Assembly: GCF_009789575.1 (NCBI RefSeq) | Contig: NZ_CP046908.1 | Coordinates: forward strand, 1,240,001 to 1,304,000 | Origin: Stappia indica | GTDB taxonomy: Bacteria; Pseudomonadota; Alphaproteobacteria; Rhizobiales; Stappiaceae | DNA: 64,000 nt | Direction of reading: 5' to 3' | In this document: positions 7,814 through 15,590 of the stretch, in pieces | How positions within the stretch are numbered: the first letter of the stretch is position 1 | Layout: each line of letters starts with the position of its first letter | The notes under the pieces: model-generated | What the model saw: only the letters and a program-made list of their open reading frames with translations | What the model was told of the DNA's origin: nothing | Databases searched by the model: none | Translations under genes and position numbers: made by a program

Positions 7814-8559
7814 CTCTTTTCCGCAAAAACCGTCACGAAGGAGCCCCAGAAGGCCGGCGAAACGCCGGTCTCCGGCGCCTGCATCCGCTCCCAGGCCTCC
7901 TGGGTGGCAAACCGCGTCCCGAAGAACGGATACTCCACCGAGGCGATCCGGAAGCCGCTGTCGCGCAGCAGGCGCATCAGCGAGTCGTCGGTAAAAAGGC
8001 TGACATGCGTCGGATCATGGAGCAAGCGGAAGCGCTCGCCGAAGATACGCGCCGCAGCACTGGCGAAATTGGGCGTACCGACCACGAAAAGCCCGCCGGG
8101 CCGAAGCGCTTCGTGGGCCAGCCTGACGAAGGAAACCGGGTCGTCGACATGCTCGATGACATGATGCGCGACGATGGCATCGCAGGACGCCGGCTGAAAG
8201 CGGCCGGGTTCCAGCACGCCGCGGATCGTCGTGGCGCCGCTGCGCTGCGCCGCCATCTCCACCGCCTTTTCGGACGGATCGAGCCCGATCCGCTCGTGGC
8301 GCAGGTCGATCTGCTCCAGCAACTCGCCGAGGCCGCAACCGATGTCGACCACCCGGCCGGGAGCGCGCGCATTCACGGCCCTAGCGATATAGGCAAGATC
8401 CGCCTTGCGCATCTCGCGCTCGGCGGCGATGTCCCGCAGCCGCCCGTCCGGATCGCGCTTTTCGTCCCAGTACTCACCGGCTGCGACACGGGCCGGATAG
8501 GGCACGAAATAGTCCGCCGAGCCATAGAGCGCGAGGCAGCGGTCGATGATCGAGCTCAC
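7810..8559 (-). CDS. Class I SAM-dependent methyltransferase
   Basis: 249 aa. VVDIGCGLGELLEQI is motif I, the SAM-binding glycine loop. ASCDAIVAHHVIEHVDDP and LRPGGLFVVGTPN are later motifs of the Methyltransf_11/23 type. The first ~60 residues carry ALYGSADYFVPYPARVAAGEYWDEK. The substrate is unknown. Its place between the cytidylyltransferase and pyruvyltransferase genes (4-nt overlaps at both ends) suggests it decorates the same glycan. Confidence 0.75.
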   Translation of the reverse strand: MSSIIDRCLALYGSADYFVPYPARVAAGEYWDEKRDPDGRLRDIAAEREMRKADLAYIARAVNARAPGRVVDIGCGLGELLEQIDLRHERIGLDPSEKAVEMAAQRSGATTIRGVLEPGRFQPASCDAIVAHHVIEHVDDPVSFVRLAHEALRPGGLFVVGTPNFASAAARIFGERFRLLHDPTHVSLFTDDSLMRLLRDSGFRIASVEYPFFGTRFATQEAWERMQAPETGVSPAFWGSFVTVFAEKR

Positions 8560-9740
8560 GCCTGCCCCTCCACGCGCGAGGAAAGCCAGACGGCAAGATC
8601 TTCATGATGCCGTTTCAGCACGTCCCGTTCGCGCGCCCGCGCCGCCGCCAGCTGCTTTCGACTCGCATCGGGGGCGGCAAGGTCGCGCGCAACCGCCTCG
8701 AACAGCGCCGCAAGGTCGCTTCGTTCATCGAAGGCATGGCAGCGGTCGGAAAACCCCATCGCCGCGAACTGGCCCTCGATCTTGTGATGGGTGGAAATGC
8801 CGAAGACCGGCGCACCGAAGCCGATGGAGGCGAGCCCCGCGTGATAGCGCATGGCGATGACGGCCGAAGCGCGGCGATAGAGATCGAAGCTGGCCGACCA
8901 GCCCCCCTCCCCCTGTGCGAGGCCGGCGACGACGACACGCTCCCGCCGCAGCCTGTCGCCGAGCACGTTGAGCACGGCTCCGATCGGTCCGAAGTCGCTA
9001 TAGATATGAGGCACGAAAACGCAGGTGAGCGTTTCATCCGCCGCCAGAAGCTCCTCGATACCGGATGCGATCGCGGCAGCGAAGCGCTCCATGAGGTCTT
9101 CGCCATCCACCCCCGTATAGCGCTTGTCCGGCATGTCGCCGGCAAGGTTCACGGCAATGAAGCGGCTGCCCTCGGGCAAGCCGGGATGCGGCCAGGCCTG
9201 CGGCGCGGCGAAAAGACCGCCGTCCGGCACCACCTGCATGGCGTCGGCATAGGCTGCGCCCAGATGGTCGCGAATGAAGTCGCAGGACCCGTCGTTGCGC
9301 AGCGAGAAGCGGCAATGATCGAAGCCGAGCATCTCGTCGAGAAACGCCCGGGTTCGCGCCACGGCCACGGGACTGATGCCGCGCGTCGCATCGACGCCGA
9401 GCCCGTGGAACAGGATCGGCCGGCGGATCGCCGCAAAGAGATCGGGGCCGGCTTCCAGATAGGTGCCGGAGGACGTGTTCTCGCGCCAGAGCTGGAACAG
9501 GCTGAACCCGCCGACGACCACGATGTCGGCGGCGTTCGCCTCCGCGACGAACGTCTCGTCGAAGGCCCGTCTGCGCCAATGGATGAAGTCGCGCACCTCG
9601 CAGGCGCGATGCGCCAGCGTCCAGGGAAGGTCTTCGTCTCTCGTGCGGTACTCGCCGTCATGCATGGCATTGTCGCCGAGATTTCCGACGAAGGAGGCCA
9701 GATGCAGAGCGGAAAGCGGTCGCATGCGGGCGGCAGTCAC
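8556..9740 (-). CDS. Polysaccharide pyruvyl transferase family protein
   Basis: 394 aa from a GTG at 9740; an ATG at 9725 (MRPLSALHLASF) is an equally plausible start. FVGNLGDNAMHDG near the N-terminus, VVGGFSLFQLW, and MRYHAGLASIGFGAPVFGIS near residue 300 are typical of the family, which transfers a pyruvyl group from PEP to sugars as a ketal. It lies 10 nt after neuB in the operon. A pyruvylated, methylated flagellin or surface glycan is one reading; another sugar-modifying activity of the fold is possible. Confidence 0.7.
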   Translation of the reverse strand: MTAARMRPLSALHLASFVGNLGDNAMHDGEYRTRDEDLPWTLAHRACEVRDFIHWRRRAFDETFVAEANAADIVVVGGFSLFQLWRENTSSGTYLEAGPDLFAAIRRPILFHGLGVDATRGISPVAVARTRAFLDEMLGFDHCRFSLRNDGSCDFIRDHLGAAYADAMQVVPDGGLFAAPQAWPHPGLPEGSRFIAVNLAGDMPDKRYTGVDGEDLMERFAAAIASGIEELLAADETLTCVFVPHIYSDFGPIGAVLNVLGDRLRRERVVVAGLAQGEGGWSASFDLYRRASAVIAMRYHAGLASIGFGAPVFGISTHHKIEGQFAAMGFSDRCHAFDERSDLAALFEAVARDLAAPDASRKQLAAARARERDVLKRHHEDLAVWLSSRVEGQA

Positions 9741-9750
9741 GGCGCGGCGG

Positions 9751-10620
9751 TCAAAGCGACGCCAACGTGTCCTTGCGGCGCAGCTTCTCCATCACCGGCC
9801 GCTCGCGGGCATAGATGTCGATGACCCCGTCGCCGCGCACCTTCTCGGCCAGACGAATGCCGGCGATCATCTCCTTCATCTGCGCCACGTCGATGGACGC
9901 CGACTGATCGGAGCCCCACATGGTGCGATCGAGCGTGAAGTGACGCTCCACGGACACTGCGCCGAACGCAATCGACAGGATGCTCGGCAGGATCCCGTCC
10001 TCATGGCCGGAATAACCGATCTTGAGATGGGGAAACCGCTCGCGCAGGGTCGAGATGCCGGCAAGGTTGATCTCTTCCGGCAGGGCCGGATAGGTCGAGG
10101 TGCAATGATAGAGGCACGCGATCTCGCCGCCCGCGTCCTCGATGGTTTCCACCACCGCTTCCACCATCTTGAGATTGCACATGCCCGTGGAGATCAGCAG
10201 CGGAACGCGGCTGCGGGCCGCATGCACCAGCAAGGCGCGGTCGGTGACCGACGCCGAGGCGATCTTCAGATAGGGCACGTCCAGCGCCACCAGGAAGTCG
10301 ACCGACGCCTCGTCCCAGGGCGAGGCGTACCAGGTGATGCCGAGCTCGCCGCACAGCGCGGCGATGCGCTCGTAGTCCTTGCGGCCGAATTCCAGCCCGC
10401 GCTTCAGGTCGCCATTGGTCTCGCCGAGCGGCGACTTGCGCGGCTTGGCCAGCTCCTCGGCCGAGTAGACGACGTCGACGGTGCGCTTCTGGAACTTGAC
10501 CGCATCGCAGCCGACGCGGTGGGCGGCGCGGATCATCTCCAGCGCAAGGTCGATGCTGCCATTGTGATTGATGCCGATCTCGGCGACGACAGTGCAGCTG
10601 TCGAATGTAAAGAGGCTCAT
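9751..10620 (-). CDS. neuB: NeuB-family nonulosonic acid synthase, short form
   Basis: 289 aa from the ATG at 10620 (MSLFTFDSCTVVAEIGINHNG); the longer upstream opening lacks family similarity. VAEIGINHNGS, DAVKFQKRT, YASPWDEASVDFL, PYLKIAS, LISTGM, CTSTYP and GYSGHE are NeuB TIM-barrel motifs for condensing PEP with a 6-carbon amino sugar. The protein ends at VMEKLRRKDTLASL. The SAF (antifreeze-like) domain that normally follows in ~350-aa NeuB/PseI/LegI enzymes is absent, and this is not a window-edge effect. First gene of the minus-strand operon; none of the upstream precursor-making enzymes are in this window. Confidence 0.8.
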   Translation of the reverse strand: MSLFTFDSCTVVAEIGINHNGSIDLALEMIRAAHRVGCDAVKFQKRTVDVVYSAEELAKPRKSPLGETNGDLKRGLEFGRKDYERIAALCGELGITWYASPWDEASVDFLVALDVPYLKIASASVTDRALLVHAARSRVPLLISTGMCNLKMVEAVVETIEDAGGEIACLYHCTSTYPALPEEINLAGISTLRERFPHLKIGYSGHEDGILPSILSIAFGAVSVERHFTLDRTMWGSDQSASIDVAQMKEMIAGIRLAEKVRGDGVIDIYARERPVMEKLRRKDTLASL

Positions 10621-10874
10621 CTCGCGATCTTTTCGGGCTCGCGGCAAGCGCTGAACCGCCTGTTGGCGGCCTGAAGCGCTTGCGGGTTTCGCTGTCCGTC
10701 CCTCGCCGCACGGCAATCCCTTAACCGCCGGGAGAGGCAGGCCGGCGCCGATCCATCGGCGGCAGCCTTCGAAGCACGCCCGCAGTATCCCCGTTTCGGC
10801 GTGATTCGGCGAGCAAATTTAAGGACCTGTCGCAAGATGCGAGACTTTGCGGCACCGGTAACCAGCCATTTACC

Positions 10875-10899
10875 TTAACACCGGTTAACCACTTGTTTT
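10875..10899 (+). promoter_or_regulatory. TTAA boxes upstream of flagellin 1
   Basis: TTAA-N6-TTAA (10875-10888) followed by CCACTTG-TTTT. The segment GTTAACCACTTGTT matches GTTAACCACTCGTT upstream of flagellin 3, so it is probably the same element with a degraded right half. It begins 99-109 nt upstream of the ATG. CtrA binding is inference. Confidence 0.4.
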
Positions 10900-10936
10900 T
10901 ACGAATGATTCCGAAACGGAAACGTAGGTTGGCGGG

Positions 10937-10954
10937 GCAACGAGGATGCGTTGC
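10937..10954 (+). promoter_or_regulatory. Flagellin-1 leader stem-loop with AGGATG loop
   Basis: GCAACG and CGTTGC form a perfect 6-bp stem around AGGATG, 30 nt before the ATG. The same AGGAY loop recurs in the leaders of flagellins 2 and 3 on different stems. Candidate site for FlbT, which is known to bind flagellin 5' leaders in Caulobacter, or for a CsrA-type protein, which favours GGA in loops. Confidence 0.5.
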
Positions 10955-10983
10955 GTTAGTTGTTACCAGAAAGGTACACCACA

Positions 10984-12369
10984 ATGAGCGTTACTCTCTC
11001 CGCTGGCGTGCGCCAGAACCTCCTGTCGCTGCAGAAGACTGCCGACATGATGTCCCAGACGCAGAACCGGCTCGCCACGGGCAAGAAGGTCAACTCGGCC
11101 CTCGACAACCCGACCAACTTCTTCACCTCGCAGAACCTGAATTCGCGCGCCAACGAGCTGTCCAGCCTGCTCGACGGCATCTCGAATGCGACGAAGACCC
11201 TGGAAGCTGCCGACAACGGTATCAAGGGCATCACCAAGCTGGTCGAGAGCGCCCAGTCGACGGCTCGTCAGGCGCTTCAGGCCGGCGGCGGCGGTTCCGG
11301 CACCGTGGTGGAGAGCTCCTCGTCGATCTCGACCAACGGCCTGACCCCGGCCTCGGGCGAGACGATCCAGGACCAGGCCAAGCGCCAGACCCTGTCCAAC
11401 CTCGGCTTCACCAACGGCGACACGATCACCGTGCAGGCGACCGACACCGACACCGGTGCCGTCTCCGAGATCGAGATCACCGTCGGCACCACCCAGAAGG
11501 CTGACGGCACGGGCGCGGTCGCGACGGTTCAGGACGCTGTCGACGTCATCAACGCCTCGGGCGTTGCAACGGCGGAAGTCAGCGATGCCGGCAAGCTGAA
11601 GATCTCCGGCTCCGACACCGAGACGGTGAACCTTCAGATCGGCGACAACGACGGCGACGCCGACACGGCGACCACGCAGGCGACCTCGCTGGCCGCGTCG
11701 CTCGGCTTCGGCACCAACACCTCGGTCGACCTGTCGAGCCCGGCGGACGGTGACTACACGGATGCCGGCGAGACGGCCGTCACCTTCACCAATGGTGCCT
11801 CTGCCGGTGCAGCCGACACCTTCTCGATCACCACCACGGCCAACCCGGCCTCGAACTCGTCCTCGCGCCAGAAGCTGGTGTCGCAGTTCAACGAGATCCT
11901 GGGCCAGATCGACAAGCTCGCTGCCGACTCGTCCTACAACGGCGTCAACCTGATCGACTCTTCGTCCTCGAAGCTGACCGTCGCCTTCAACGAGAAGCGT
12001 GACGCAGCCAACAAGTCGGAGCTGTCGATCAGCGGCAAGGACCTCACCTCCTCGGGCCTGGGCCTGGGCAGCGTGTCGAGCCTCAGCGACGCCGAGGCGA
12101 ACGCCACCCTCGACAAGCTGAGCGGCGCCCTGACGTCCCTGCGCGAGACGTCGTCCACCTTCGGTTCGAACCTGAACACGGTCACGATCCGCAAGGACTT
12201 CACCAAGGACCTGATCAACACCCTGCAGACGGGCGCTGACAACCTGGTGCTGGCCGACACCAACGAGGAAGGCGCGAACCTTCTGGCCCTGCAGACCCGC
12301 CAGTCGCTGTCCACCACGGCGCTGTCGCTGTCCTCGCAGGCCGACCAGGCCGTGCTGCGTCTCCTCTAA
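10984..12369 (+). CDS. Flagellin 1
   Basis: 461 aa from the ATG at 10984 (MSVTLSAGVRQNLLSL) with AGAAAGG before it. Flagellin self-assembles into the filament after export. Conserved D0/D1 helices occupy residues ~1-140 (NRLATGKKVNSALDNPTNFF) and ~300-461 (ending LSLSSQADQAVLRLL). The central ~160 residues are the variable, surface-exposed part. It is the most divergent of the three flagellins (N-terminus MSVT rather than MSDIT, LSISGKDLTSSGLGLGSVSS). It has its own leader and terminator, so it is transcribed independently. Confidence 0.95.
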   Translation: MSVTLSAGVRQNLLSLQKTADMMSQTQNRLATGKKVNSALDNPTNFFTSQNLNSRANELSSLLDGISNATKTLEAADNGIKGITKLVESAQSTARQALQAGGGGSGTVVESSSSISTNGLTPASGETIQDQAKRQTLSNLGFTNGDTITVQATDTDTGAVSEIEITVGTTQKADGTGAVATVQDAVDVINASGVATAEVSDAGKLKISGSDTETVNLQIGDNDGDADTATTQATSLAASLGFGTNTSVDLSSPADGDYTDAGETAVTFTNGASAGAADTFSITTTANPASNSSSRQKLVSQFNEILGQIDKLAADSSYNGVNLIDSSSSKLTVAFNEKRDAANKSELSISGKDLTSSGLGLGSVSSLSDAEANATLDKLSGALTSLRETSSTFGSNLNTVTIRKDFTKDLINTLQTGADNLVLADTNEEGANLLALQTRQSLSTTALSLSSQADQAVLRLL

Positions 12370-12398
12370 GACGCCCGCCGCAAGGCACGAAACAACAA

Positions 12399-12430
12399 AG
12401 GGCGGCGGGTCGCGACTCGCCGCCCTTTTT
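12399..12430 (+). terminator. Terminator after flagellin 1
   Basis: AGGGCGGCG (12399-12407) pairs with CGCCGCCCT (12418-12426) and is followed by a T-run (12426-12430). It lies 30 nt after the stop. Confidence 0.9.
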
Positions 12431-12501
12431 CGTGCCTCTTTCGATATGGTTAACGAACCTCTTGGAAGGACAGGCAAATTGAGAACGGGGACAAGGAGCC
12501 G

Positions 12502-12516
12502 TTAACCTTAATTTAG
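12502..12516 (+). promoter_or_regulatory. CtrA-like box TTAA-N7-TTAG upstream of flagellin 2
   Basis: TTAA (12502-12505), 7-nt spacer, TTAG (12513-12516). It starts exactly 91 nt upstream of the ATG, the same distance as the box upstream of flagellin 3. Probable activator site; CtrA is the best-known alphaproteobacterial regulator with this spacing. Confidence 0.5.
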
Positions 12517-12531
12517 CGTTTCCGGGACAGT

Positions 12532-12579
12532 CTGGCTGCGAGCCTCAGGACGAGGCCATGCATAGCTTTGGGCAGCCAG
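12532..12579 (+). promoter_or_regulatory. Flagellin-2 leader structure: outer stem plus AGGAC hairpin
   Basis: The inner hairpin GCCTC-AGGAC-GAGGC (12542-12556) is enclosed by an 8-bp perfect outer stem, CTGGCTGC (12532-12539) with GCAGCCAG (12572-12579). The outer stem ends just before the ribosome-binding site AAAGGA (12580-12585), so folding could affect translation of flagellin 2. The loop AGGAC starts 46 nt before the ATG, as does AGGAT in flagellin 3. Confidence 0.5.
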
Positions 12580-12592
12580 AAAGGATTTCCGA

Positions 12593-13981
12593 ATGTCCGA
12601 CATCACTCTCTCCGCCGGTGTGCGTCAGAACCTGCTGACGCTGCAGAACACCGCCGACATGATGGCCACCACCCAGAACCGCCTTGCCACCGGCAAGAAG
12701 GTCAACTCGGCCCTCGACAACCCGACCAACTTCTTCACCTCGCAGTCGCTGTCGGCCCGCGCCAAGGACCTGACCAACCTGCTCGACGGCATCGGCAACG
12801 CGATCAAGACGATCGAGGCCGCCGACAACGGCATCACCGCCATCACCAAGCTGGTGGAGAGCGCCCAGTCGACCGCCCGCCAGGCGCTGCAGGACGGCTC
12901 GGCCGGTTCGGGCACCGTGGTGGAAAGCTCTTCGTCGATCTCGACCAACGGCCTGTCGCCGGTGGCCGGCGAATCGATCCAGGATCAGGCCAAGCGTCAG
13001 ACCCTGTCCAACCTCGGCTTCACCAACGGCGACACGATCACCCTGCAGACGACGAACACCGACACCGGTGGCGTCGCCCAGATCCAGATCTCCGTCGGCA
13101 CCACCCAGAAGACGGACGGCACCGGCCCGGTCTCGACCGTTCAGGACGTCCTCGACGTGATCAACGCCTCGGGCGTTGCCACGGCTGAGGTCACCGACGC
13201 CGGCAAGCTGAAGATCACCGGCTCCGATTCGGAGACCGTCAATCTCAACATCGGCGACAACGACGGTGACGCCAACACGGCGACCACGCAGGCGACGTCG
13301 CTTGCCGCTTCGCTCGGCTTCGGCACCAACACCTCGATCGATCTGTCGAGCCCGGCGGACGGCGACTATGTCGACGCCGGCGAGACGGGCGTCACCTTCA
13401 CCAACGGCGCCTCTGCCGGTGCAGCCGACACCTTCTCGATCACCACCCAGGCCAACCCGGCTTCGAACTCGTCCACCCGCCAGAAGCTGGTGTCGCAGTT
13501 CAACGACATCCTGGGCCAGATCGACAAGCTCGCTGCCGACGCCTCGTTCAACGGCATCAACCTGATCAACTCGTCGTCCTCCAAGCTGACCGTTGCCTTC
13601 AACGAGAAGCGCGATGCGGCGACGAAGTCGGAGCTGAAGCTGCAGGGCGAGGACCTCACCTCGTCGGGCCTCAACATCACCAAGACGTCGAGCCTGAACG
13701 ACACCGAGGCGAACAACGCGCTCGACGAGCTCTCCGAGGCGCTGATCACCCTGCGCGAGGCCGGCTCCAAGTTCGGTTCGAACCTGTCGACGGTGCAGAT
13801 CCGCAAGGACTACACCAAGGCTGCGGTGAACACGCTGCAGACCGGCGCCGACAACCTGGTGCTGGCCGACACCAACGAGGAAGGTGCGAACCTCCTCGCC
13901 CTGCAGACCCGTCAGCAGCTGTCCACCACGGCTCTGTCGCTGTCCTCGCAGGCCGATCAGGCGGTCCTGCGTCTGTTCTGA
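12593..13981 (+). CDS. Flagellin 2
   Basis: 462 aa, start MSDITLSAGVRQNLLTLQNTADMM behind AAAGGATTTCCGA. It is nearly identical to flagellin 3 in the first ~150 and last ~150 residues, with most differences between residues ~150 and ~280, the outer domains. Same architecture as flagellin 1. Followed by its own strong terminator. Ser/Thr-rich central residues are plausible glycosylation sites for the FlmG-like enzyme, but no residue can be named from sequence alone. Confidence 0.95.
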   Translation: MSDITLSAGVRQNLLTLQNTADMMATTQNRLATGKKVNSALDNPTNFFTSQSLSARAKDLTNLLDGIGNAIKTIEAADNGITAITKLVESAQSTARQALQDGSAGSGTVVESSSSISTNGLSPVAGESIQDQAKRQTLSNLGFTNGDTITLQTTNTDTGGVAQIQISVGTTQKTDGTGPVSTVQDVLDVINASGVATAEVTDAGKLKITGSDSETVNLNIGDNDGDANTATTQATSLAASLGFGTNTSIDLSSPADGDYVDAGETGVTFTNGASAGAADTFSITTQANPASNSSTRQKLVSQFNDILGQIDKLAADASFNGINLINSSSSKLTVAFNEKRDAATKSELKLQGEDLTSSGLNITKTSSLNDTEANNALDELSEALITLREAGSKFGSNLSTVQIRKDYTKAAVNTLQTGADNLVLADTNEEGANLLALQTRQQLSTTALSLSSQADQAVLRLF

Positions 13982-14005
13982 TCAAGAGCGATACGAAGCA
14001 ACAAG

Positions 14006-14030
14006 CGGCGGGCGAAAGCCCGCCGTTTTT
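14006..14030 (+). terminator. Terminator after flagellin 2
   Basis: CGGCGGGC-GAAA-GCCCGCCG (14006-14025) with a GAAA tetraloop, followed by TTTTT. A textbook intrinsic terminator. Confidence 0.93.
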
Positions 14031-14085
14031 CGTTTCAGAATTCCTTTTTGAATCCCTAACATTTTTATCGCGATATGCGACATGG

Positions 14086-14100
14086 TTAACCACTCGTTAG
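14086..14100 (+). promoter_or_regulatory. CtrA-like box TTAA-N7-TTAG upstream of flagellin 3
   Basis: TTAA (14086-14089), CCACTCG, TTAG (14097-14100), preceded by G. It starts exactly 91 nt upstream of the ATG, as in flagellin 2. Sequence between box and leader differs strongly between the two genes, so the box is conserved against a diverged background. Confidence 0.5.
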
Positions 14101-14126
14101 GAATTTCGCGCCAATTATTAACGCGT

Positions 14127-14139
14127 TCTCAGGATGAGA
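14127..14139 (+). promoter_or_regulatory. Flagellin-3 leader stem-loop with AGGAT loop
   Basis: TCTC (14127-14130) and GAGA (14136-14139) enclose AGGAT; CTCAGGATGAG begins 49 nt before the ATG, the same as CTCAGGACGAG in flagellin 2. A second hairpin, CGCCTG-ACTGC-CAGGCG (14142-14158), follows before the ribosome-binding site AAAGGA. Confidence 0.5.
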
Positions 14140-14176
14140 TGCGCCTGACTGCCAGGCGGTGCGAAAGGATTTCCGA

Positions 14177-15565
14177 ATGTCTGACATCACTCTCTCCGCC
14201 GGTGTGCGCCAGAACCTGCTGACGCTGCAGAACACCGCCGACATGATGGCCTCCACCCAGAACCGTCTCGCCACCGGCAAGAAGGTCAACTCGGCCCTCG
14301 ACAACCCGACCAACTTCTTCACCTCGCAGTCGTTGTCGGCCCGCGCCAAGGACCTCACCAACCTGCTCGATGGCATCGGCAACGCGATCAAGACGATCGA
14401 GGCCGCCGACAACGGTATCACCGCCATCACCAAGCTGGTGGAGAGCGCCCAGTCGACCGCGCGCCAGGCGCTGCAGGACGGCTCGGCCGGTTCGGGGACC
14501 GTGGTGGAAAGCTCCTCGTCGATCTCGACCAACGGCCTGACCCCGGTTGCCGGCGAATCGATCCAGGACCAGGCGCGTCGTCAGACCCTGTCCAACCTCG
14601 GCTTCGCCAACGGCGACGTGATCGAGCTGTCCACCTCGAACACGGGCAACGGCGCGATCGCAGGCATCTCGATCACCATCGGCACGACCCAGAAGACCGA
14701 CGGCACCGGCCCGGTCTCGACCGTTCAGGACGTGCTCGACGTCATCAACGCCTCGGGCGTTGCCACGGCTGAGGTCACCGACGCCGGCAAGCTGAAGATC
14801 ACCGCCTCCGACGCGGAAGATCTCTTCCTGAACATCTTCGACACGGGTGGCGACGGCAACACGGCGACCACGCAGCAGACCTCGCTGGCCGCGTCGCTGG
14901 GCTTCGGCACCAACACCTCGATCGACCTGTCGAGCCCGGCCGACGGCGACTATGTGGATCCGGGCGAGACGTCGGTCTCGTTCACGAACGGCGCCTCTGC
15001 CGGCGACCAGGACTCGCTCATCATCGCTGCACGCGCCAATCCGGCCGCGAACTCGTCCACCCGCCAGAAGCTCGTGGGGCAGTTCAACAACATCCTGGGC
15101 CAGATCGACAAGCTCGCTGCCGACGCCTCGTTCAACGGCATCAACCTGATCAACTCCTCGTCCTCCAAGCTGACCGTTGCCTTCAACGAGAAGCGCGATG
15201 CGGCGACGAAGTCGGAGCTCAAGCTCCAGGGCGAGGATCTCACCTCCTCGGGCCTCAGCATCACCAACGTGTCGAGCCTGAGCGATACCGAGGCCAACCA
15301 GGCGCTCGACGAGCTCTCCAACGCGCTGATCACCCTGCGCGAGGCCGGCTCCAAGTTCGGCTCCAGCCTGTCGACCGTGCAGATCCGCAAGGACTTCACC
15401 AAGTCCTCGATCAACACCTTGCAGACGGGCGCCGACAACCTCGTTCTGGCCGACACCAACGAGGAAGGTGCGAACCTTCTCGCCCTGCAGACCCGTCAGC
15501 AGCTGTCCACCACGGCTCTGTCGCTGTCGTCGCAGGCCGATCAGGCGGTGTTGCGTCTGTTCTAA
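14177..15565 (+). CDS. Flagellin 3
   Basis: 462 aa from the ATG at 14177 (MSDITLSAGVRQNLLTLQNTADMM); the in-frame ATG 18 nt upstream lies inside the conserved leader and ribosome-binding region and is rejected. Nearly identical to flagellin 2 at both ends; the centre differs (GNGAIAGISITIGTT, DLFLNIFDTGGDG, GDQDSLIIAARANPAANSS). The identical 5' segment GAAAGGATTTCCGAATGTC in flagellins 2 and 3 shows recent duplication or gene conversion of the ends. Own terminator. Confidence 0.95.
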   Translation: MSDITLSAGVRQNLLTLQNTADMMASTQNRLATGKKVNSALDNPTNFFTSQSLSARAKDLTNLLDGIGNAIKTIEAADNGITAITKLVESAQSTARQALQDGSAGSGTVVESSSSISTNGLTPVAGESIQDQARRQTLSNLGFANGDVIELSTSNTGNGAIAGISITIGTTQKTDGTGPVSTVQDVLDVINASGVATAEVTDAGKLKITASDAEDLFLNIFDTGGDGNTATTQQTSLAASLGFGTNTSIDLSSPADGDYVDPGETSVSFTNGASAGDQDSLIIAARANPAANSSTRQKLVGQFNNILGQIDKLAADASFNGINLINSSSSKLTVAFNEKRDAATKSELKLQGEDLTSSGLSITNVSSLSDTEANQALDELSNALITLREAGSKFGSSLSTVQIRKDFTKSSINTLQTGADNLVLADTNEEGANLLALQTRQQLSTTALSLSSQADQAVLRLF

Positions 15566-15590
15566 GGTAAATACTAGGCAACTATTTCCA

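Larger units (their letters stand above)
10621..10983. other. 363-nt divergent regulatory region between neuB and flagellin 1
   Basis: No gene. Apart from the box and leader hairpin listed separately, it contains the poorly conserved stretch 10621-10870. AGAAAGG (10968-10974) is the flagellin-1 ribosome-binding site. No sigma-54 TGGCAC-N5-TTGC match was seen on either strand. Confidence 0.5.

Noticed and set aside
9463-10674. Plus-strand 403-codon open frame over the neuB region
   Set aside because: Antisense to neuB and the pyruvyl transferase gene, both of which have clear family motifs.
10937-10954. Reading the flagellin leader hairpins as terminators or attenuators
   Set aside because: None is followed by a T-run and all lie within 60 nt upstream of start codons, each after a promoter-proximal box.
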